This document shows positions 59,101-64,000 of a stretch of 64,000 bases of DNA, piece by piece. Below the pieces are notes generated by a model that had not been told where the DNA came from, did no database searches, and saw nothing but the letters and a program-made list of their open reading frames with translations. Every line of letters begins with the position of its first letter. Within the stretch, counting starts at the first letter, position 1. The position numbers and the translations under genes were made by a program. The stretch is from Rugalucina vietnamica. Lineage: Eukaryota; Mollusca; Bivalvia; Lucinida; Lucinidae. Location: contig OZ024870.1 in assembly GCA_964017185.1 (NCBI GenBank), positions 65,016,812 through 65,080,811 of the forward strand, given 5' to 3'.

Positions 59101-61431
59101 AATTGCAACTGAAATATGTATATTATACATGTATCATGAAAATGACAGTTTAAATCTAAGAAACCGGTCGCTATCCACAGGTGGTCGCCAGTGGCAATAC
59201 ACTCACAAGGGCCGACTTGGAATTCCCACTGTAGCATGTATAGTTTAAAATGCAAAGGACAGTTTTAAATATAAGAAGAAAATGAAAGTAGGCAACGATC
59301 AGGAAATGGCGCAATCAGAAAGAAATACCGAGGTGGGAAAAAACTAAAATAAATAAAACCGTCGCTATTCCCATGTGGTCGCCACTAAAATGTGTATAGT
59401 TATTATGAAAATGACAAATTTAGATCTATGAAATCGGATGTCGCCCATGGCAATACCCTCATACTGGGCCTACCTGGATAGTGTTATAGCTACGTAGTGA
59501 AAAATGTACTTTTGAACGTATTGAATGATGAAACTTTTAATTCCCAACAAAGTGATATTTGTCCGACATTGAATACCATGTAAACCTCACCTGAGATGGC
59601 ATGACCTCTGCGTTTATCCCTGAGATTTTGACTCCAGCATACATACATGCCTTATAATGACATTCGACAATGTCTCGACCATACACTTTGTTAGCTCCTA
59701 CTCCGCAATAGTATGGACCTGTAAGAAAGATATATGTTTGTTTGTATGATTTGTGGCTTGGCGTTCCCTTCAGCATTCAATGGTCATACCGGGACGTTCT
59801 ACCCAACGTTAGAAACTCATAACACCCAAATTTTGCACGAAAAACTAACCATTTTTCTGGGCAGGGGCAGACCTTCTTTACGAATAACCAGTAATCAGGA
59901 TGGTAATTCAGTAGTTTACATGGTAACAAGCAGCTCATCTATTTCTCACTGCCACAAGAACTTAATAATTGCATGTGTAGCCCAGGAAAATGATTGCCGC
60001 AATATATTGCAAAGATCCGTGCGCCAAGCTTTTTGTTGTTGTAATGACGAAACTATGGAAAGATTTCTCTAATATAATGTCAAGAACAATTTAATTTAAT
60101 TTAATAAGAAGAAAAATGGAATGATGAAAACATTACGATATTTTGTTGAATTTCTACATGGCCTAGCTTATTGCCACAATATTGATATAATGTTGCAAGA
60201 CTTTCGCGGTATTTAATGTCCAGGACTGAAAAAAAATGCACTCTTATTTCAATTTAAGGCCAGCCATATCTATTTCGTTACATAACGATTTGTTTGATTT
60301 AAATAGCAACAGTTATCAAAATGTCATTGAGAAATGATAACGAAATTGGTTTATCATATTCAAAGAGGCCTTTGCTAACTATATTTACGCTATTATAAAC
60401 ACTATAATGAATACATGTACTTTAAGGAATTGTTCTCTATTTGGGTCATTTGCATCGTTGTAAGCTTTAATTTCAGTGCTGCGATTTACCATACAAAAGC
60501 ATGTGCACAAGAAGTGCACTTCCTGTAACCTTAAGTTCTACCTCCACTGTATTCTTGCTGCTGTACAGTTCAATGTATACCCTCACCCATCTCAAGTTGG
60601 TGTATACTTATTTTTCACATTTTTGTTCATTAAGCATTTACCCAGACAAACACAAAAGACGACGTTCTTACCCTGAGGGCCAGGGAAACCATTATCTGGC
60701 CACCCGAACGGGTATCCTCTGTGACTGAGTAGTGTGTATTCTTGTTCGATACCAAACCATGGCCGCTCCGCCTTTGCTTCATCCATAACTTTCTTACAGG
60801 CATATCGTTTGTTTGTATCTGTTGAGAGGAAACGCCATCATGGTGTTTTGATAGTAAAAATATGGTCAACTGCAGTTTGTTACAGCTCTTTATCAAAGGA
60901 GGTAGTGCCATCCAATTAAGAAAAGTTGCACTATACAACCCAATATGCTGTTGTACAACTACGACAGAATGTGTTAATAAATCTGCACGGCTTTTAAGCC
61001 TTTTGTTCAAATGTGCGACAGATGCTAAACCAAAGGTCATAGCTGTAAACTCACTGCGTCACATTCGGGATCCGAAATTTTGCGACTGTGATTCTGTAAC
61101 TGTGTATACTTGGTATCGGTATCTGCACAAGTGTTTCACTTAATTATAGCTGAAATCCCGAATGAGATTTTTCGCGAAGCAGCGCGCGACGCAATAAATT
61201 ATTTATATGTGTCCACCATTTTGGAATACTTGCGGATGTGACGTCACTGTACCGAGACTAATGGCTTACCTGCTGGTTCATTGTTATATTTATAGACTTC
61301 ACACATGACTAGTTTGTTGGCCCCTCTTCTGAAAGGGTCTCTGAACATTGCCACTGGGTGTAGGTACATATCTGAGTTCGATCCCTCGGCTTGGTACGTA
61401 CTCGACCCATCGAAGTTCCAAACTGGACATT
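55837..61431 (-). CDS. glul: Glutamine synthetase GS2, exons 2-6 (5'-incomplete in window)
   Basis: Second class II glutamine synthetase. Exons in transcript order are 61431-61270, 60818-60672, 59718-59591, 57783-57584 and 56125-55837 (TAG). Their lengths (162, 147, 128, 200, 289) and phases are identical to GS1, so the two are paralogues from a gene duplication. The protein keeps the metal ligands ([22 protein letters not shown]), [23 protein letters not shown] and [13 protein letters not shown]. By eye it is about 75-80% identical to GS1, so the duplication is old, in contrast to the near-identical repeat arms between the genes. Exon 1, with the start codon, is not between 61432 and 64000 and should lie just beyond the window. 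Intron 4 (57784-59590) carries degenerate copies of exon 5. No frameshift or stop is seen in the five exons. Confidence 0.95.
56126..57583. other. GS2 intron 5, no repeats recognised
   Basis: A C-rich short tract at 56270-56295; otherwise AT-rich without features. Confidence 0.5.
57584..57783 (-). CDS. glul: GS2 coding exon 5 (source of the intronic exon fragments)
   Basis: Acceptor attttacag, donor gtaagt. It encodes [20 protein letters not shown] and [13 protein letters not shown]. Its first 60-70 nt and the adjoining intron recur in degenerate form at 58525-59476. Confidence 0.94.
58525..59476 (-). repeat. Array of degenerate partial copies of GS2 exon 5 inside GS2 intron 4
   Basis: At least six units of about 80-125 bp carry the start of exon 5 ([10 protein letters not shown]...GDHLWIA-like, broken) plus about 50 bp of the intron in front of it. 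Approximate units: 58525-58647, 58648-58731, 58732-58825, 58966-59033 (intron part only), 59034-59160, 59161-59279, 59354-59430, 59431-59476. The exon part always breaks off near HLWIA and continues into TGFL-like sequence from the next unit's intron part. Some units keep an acceptor (ctacag|TGGGA at 59233). Confidence 0.85.
59591..59718 (-). CDS. glul: GS2 coding exon 4
   Basis: Acceptor tcttacag, donor gtgagg. It encodes [19 protein letters not shown] and INAEVMPSQ. Confidence 0.94.
60672..60818 (-). CDS. glul: GS2 coding exon 3
   Basis: Acceptor ctcaacag, donor gtaaga. It encodes [20 protein letters not shown] with both metal-ligand glutamates. GS1 has LLDFDGYPF here and GS2 has LLSHRGYPF, a local divergence next to the active site. 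Confidence 0.94.
61270..61431 (-). CDS. glul: GS2 coding exon 2
   Basis: Acceptor tttgtag, donor gtaagc. It encodes [20 protein letters not shown] and [11 protein letters not shown]. Confidence 0.94.
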
Positions 61432-61586
61432 CTACAAAACACGATAGCAGATTGTATAGTTTAAAAATAATTGCAAACAAACTCGAATTAAGTATGGGTA
61501 TAGACTTGTGTGTGCCACAATATAGTATATTGGTCCGCATGAATGCCAGTTTCAGAAGACGGCAACTAAAGTCTGTTTCGTAGTGT

Positions 61587-61720
61587 GTGATAATGGTTTT
61601 TCGCAGATATTTTACAACTGTTCAAATGTAGAAGAAATATTTTCTTGGCGCAATATAGCGTCTAGTTTGTCGCAAAATATGCAGCAAAAATTTTGAAAAT
61701 CGGTTGACAAATACGATGTA
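61587..61720. repeat. Single arm of the 15592-16108 element
   Basis: Matches GATAATGGTTTTTCGCAGAT through TTTTGAAAATCGGTTG. The opposite arm is absent. Confidence 0.7.
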
Positions 61721-61803
61721 GGATTGTCAAACAACTGATGGGAGATGGTGCATGGCTTCCCGCTATCCAACATATATATCCCAGCGGGTACATGACATCA
61801 AAA

Positions 61804-61874
61804 TGACGTCATATCAACGTCGATGCGACGTCATGACGTCACATCGACGTCGATCTGACGTCATTCTGACGTCA
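61804..61874. promoter_or_regulatory. Cluster of four TGACGTCA palindromes
   Basis: TGACGTCA occurs at 61804-61811, 61834-61841, 61856-61863 and 61867-61874, with further GACGTC/AACGTCGAT motifs between. This is the full cAMP-response-element (CREB/ATF) consensus. It lies in intron 1 of GS2. It may be regulatory or simply a short palindromic tandem repeat. Confidence 0.5.
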
Positions 61875-62789
61875 TGTGCCTGCATATATCATGTCTATTG
61901 CCATAACAGACCTATAGAGAATTACTTCCAATGAAGAAGCATTGCCATGAATAGTAACTGAGAAAATCTTCAATGGTATTTTCAAGAGTATAAGAGTTTC
62001 ATTCCTTGAGATAAATTTATGGTTTTCTATAAGATTTGATTTTAATTACATTTTAATTTGAAAACTGCTTTATCAAATTAGGCTGTAATTTTGAAGACTT
62101 CCTCTCTTGTGTGGAAGCGTTGAAAAGCTACATGGTGATACACGATGGCCAACCAAGTTAATTCGTGGAAAAATCCAATTGCTCATGCTAGATAAATCTT
62201 TAATTCTTTGAAAGCCTGAATTCTATGAATTTCAATCAATGAGTAATGTGGAACTTTGAACAGTGCTGTTGATGTGTTCTGTTTCGCTTTTGTTTCGACG
62301 GGTACTATTCAAGTGGTCTGCGGCCTGACAACAGACTACTTGTAAAACTGTTTAGATTATTTCTATACCACCATGAAAAAGATCATAAGTGATCTGGATG
62401 AAAAGTAAGGAAAGTCTAGCATATATGTCTAGACACCCAGAAAATCTAGGTCATTCGGCTGACACACACAAAAAATCAACAATGAAATAAGATATGGTGA
62501 CAAAGAAACAAAACCCTATTCACCAGGTGTTGAATTAGGTTTACAGATTTATCAGTAACCTAGATGCATACTTCGCTGCAAGTCACGTCTCGACCTACAT
62601 CAAATGCTACATGAAATAAAGTGCAAAATTGTTTTTCTTTCATAATATATACCCTACACAGATAGTACAGCGGTATATGTAGTGATTTGGCTAGTTTGGA
62701 ATCTTGACCAGTTCCGAATCACTTGGACTTATCGTCACGAACTACACACCACCACTTTGGTATTGAAATCCATCTTTGCCTCTATCAGC

Positions 62790-63775
62790 ATGTTGAAAGG
62801 TACACATGAAGAAAGTTTCTTCGCCAATTCTATTTTTTTTTTCAATTTAGATTTTATAGTGTTATATAAAATAAGGCACTGTGTATTTTATGGATTTGAG
62901 TCATGTATTAGAGTCTTGAATTGGAGCCATGGAGTGGAGTATTGGAGTGGCTTCTAGGAGAGAAACCTTAGAGGGAAACTGTGGACTGGACCAGAAAACT
63001 CAATTCCGATAGTGAAATTTGTCTTGGTGCGAACGGCAGCCATCGCAAAACACAGATACTTGGGGTTACTGTTTAGACTTTTTCAAAAGCTCATACTTGT
63101 ACTCTTTTTTTTTTTTCAAAACTTACAATTATATTTTTGTTATCTTTTTGAGCTTTTCTGCAATAGTCGTCGTGACCTTGCAAAATTAGAAAAAAAATGT
63201 ATAGAATCTATAGAAAGCAATCGAAATACTGATATGCCATCCTGAATGTAGAGAAAAAACACTTTTTCTGTGATTGCTTATCAGTATTTCTAATGCTTTT
63301 TATATATTCTAGACATATTTTTCTAATTGTATAAGGTCAGGACTAATGCAGAAAAGCTAAATGAAGAAGAAAAAAATACAAGAATAAGTTTTTTTTTTTT
63401 TTTTTTTTAAAGTACAAGTATTAGCTTTTTGCAAAATCTAAACAGTAACCCCGAGTATCTGTGTCGCAAAACATGTAACAAATGCATAAACCGTACCAGT
63501 AACAGATAAGTAACAAAAATCAGAATTAACAAACTCAAGCAAATGAGTAACGGTTTATACATAAACACAAGTTGATCTGCGTGATCCAGGTTCAGACGAG
63601 CAAATTTCCCTCCAAGATTCCACTCCAAGAATCCACTCCATTTCTCCACTCCACGACTCCAATCCAAGACTCCAATCCATGAAATACACAGTGCCGTTAC
63701 ATTGCTTAACAGTTGTGTTAGATGAAATGCATTGTCGATGTCTTTGGCGAAGAAACTTTGCTCATCTGAACCTGG
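62790..63775. mobile_element. About 1-kb long-hairpin element in GS2 intron 1
   Basis: The outer arms (about 62790-63120 and 63400-63775) and inner arms (63150-63240 and 63275-63360) are imperfect inverses. Shared marks: AGTAACCCCGAGTATCTGTG, TGGAGTGGAG repeats, AAGTTTCTTCGCCAA, AGCTTTTCTGCAATAGTC. No frame is recognised. Confidence 0.75.
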
Positions 63776-64000
63776 GTCACGTAGGTTCAATTCGTGTTTA
63801 TGTGTCACTCCTTTTTTTTCTATGCTGCTTATGTTAGATGCAGGGCCACTTTTAATATATGATTGTCAGTCTGGAAATTATATACGTTTCCACAGAATTT
63901 GACAGCTTATATTTTAAATTTTGCCAAAAATTTGTGTTTCAAACGAGTTTTCGATTTTTAAGGTTAGCATAACAAATTCATTTTAATTTGCATCAGTTTT

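Noticed and set aside
58379-59255. Minus-strand frames with GS-like peptides as extra GS exons
   Set aside because: They contain DHLWIA-like pieces but break off mid-exon and run into intron sequence; degenerate duplicates, not functional exons.
61432-64000. GS2 exon 1 within the window
   Set aside because: No segment on the minus strand resembles [10 protein letters not shown]...KTLD with a phase-1 donor; it must lie beyond the window.

Overview
This is nuclear DNA of an animal, most likely a bivalve mollusc. The genes are broken by phase-consistent GT-AG introns, the sequence is AT-rich, and it is crowded with short interspersed elements, palindromic MITEs and a roughly 450-bp tandem unit that ends in a GCTCACC...GGTGAGCTAA hairpin. 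I know that last unit type from bivalve genomes, but the species cannot be fixed from this window.

Only three protein-coding genes are well supported, and all three handle ammonia. (1) 4389-7579 (+) holds seven exons of an Rh-family ammonium/ammonia channel. They encode 358 residues, from about the third transmembrane helix to the stop; the N-terminal exons are not in the window. (2) 20255-24684 (-) is a complete six-coding-exon glutamine synthetase of 369 aa (GS1), tail to tail with the Rh gene. (3) 55837-61431 (-) holds exons 2-6 of a second glutamine synthetase (GS2), with identical exon lengths and phases. Its first coding exon must lie beyond position 64000. Rh channels move NH3/NH4+ across membranes and glutamine synthetase fixes ammonia onto glutamate, so the neighbourhood looks like an ammonia-handling cluster. 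Coregulation is inference only.

Layout: 1-4388, repeats including a 477-bp duplicated block and three MITE-A copies; 4389-8740, Rh gene; 8807-9800, a TIR element with TA duplications; 9801-20254, SINE pieces, minisatellite and two Helitron-like tandem arrays (12759-14432, 17701-19675); 20255-24710, GS1; 24711-32132, MITEs, a CACGATTC-rich palindromic block and a 227-bp satellite trimer; 32133-54708, a giant compound inverted repeat; 54709-55836, short spacer with one MITE; 55837-64000, GS2 with an unusual intron full of degenerate copies of its own exon.

The most striking structure lies between the two GS genes. One unit of about 7.5 kb is present three times: L (32133-39671, inverted), a unique 163-bp spacer, then R1 (39835-47385) and R2 (47386-54708) head to tail. 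L and R2 are near-identical and R1 is more diverged. No transposase is visible. The arms are built from minisatellites with palindromic cores, which recalls foldback transposons (Drosophila FB and Galileo types). Because the three arms are paralogous, younger insertions appear as filled versus empty sites inside this one window. From these I could define boundaries and target-site duplications (TSDs) for several unnamed MITE families: TTA (3 bp), A/T-rich 4 bp, 5 bp, 8 bp and 9 bp, plus one SINE.
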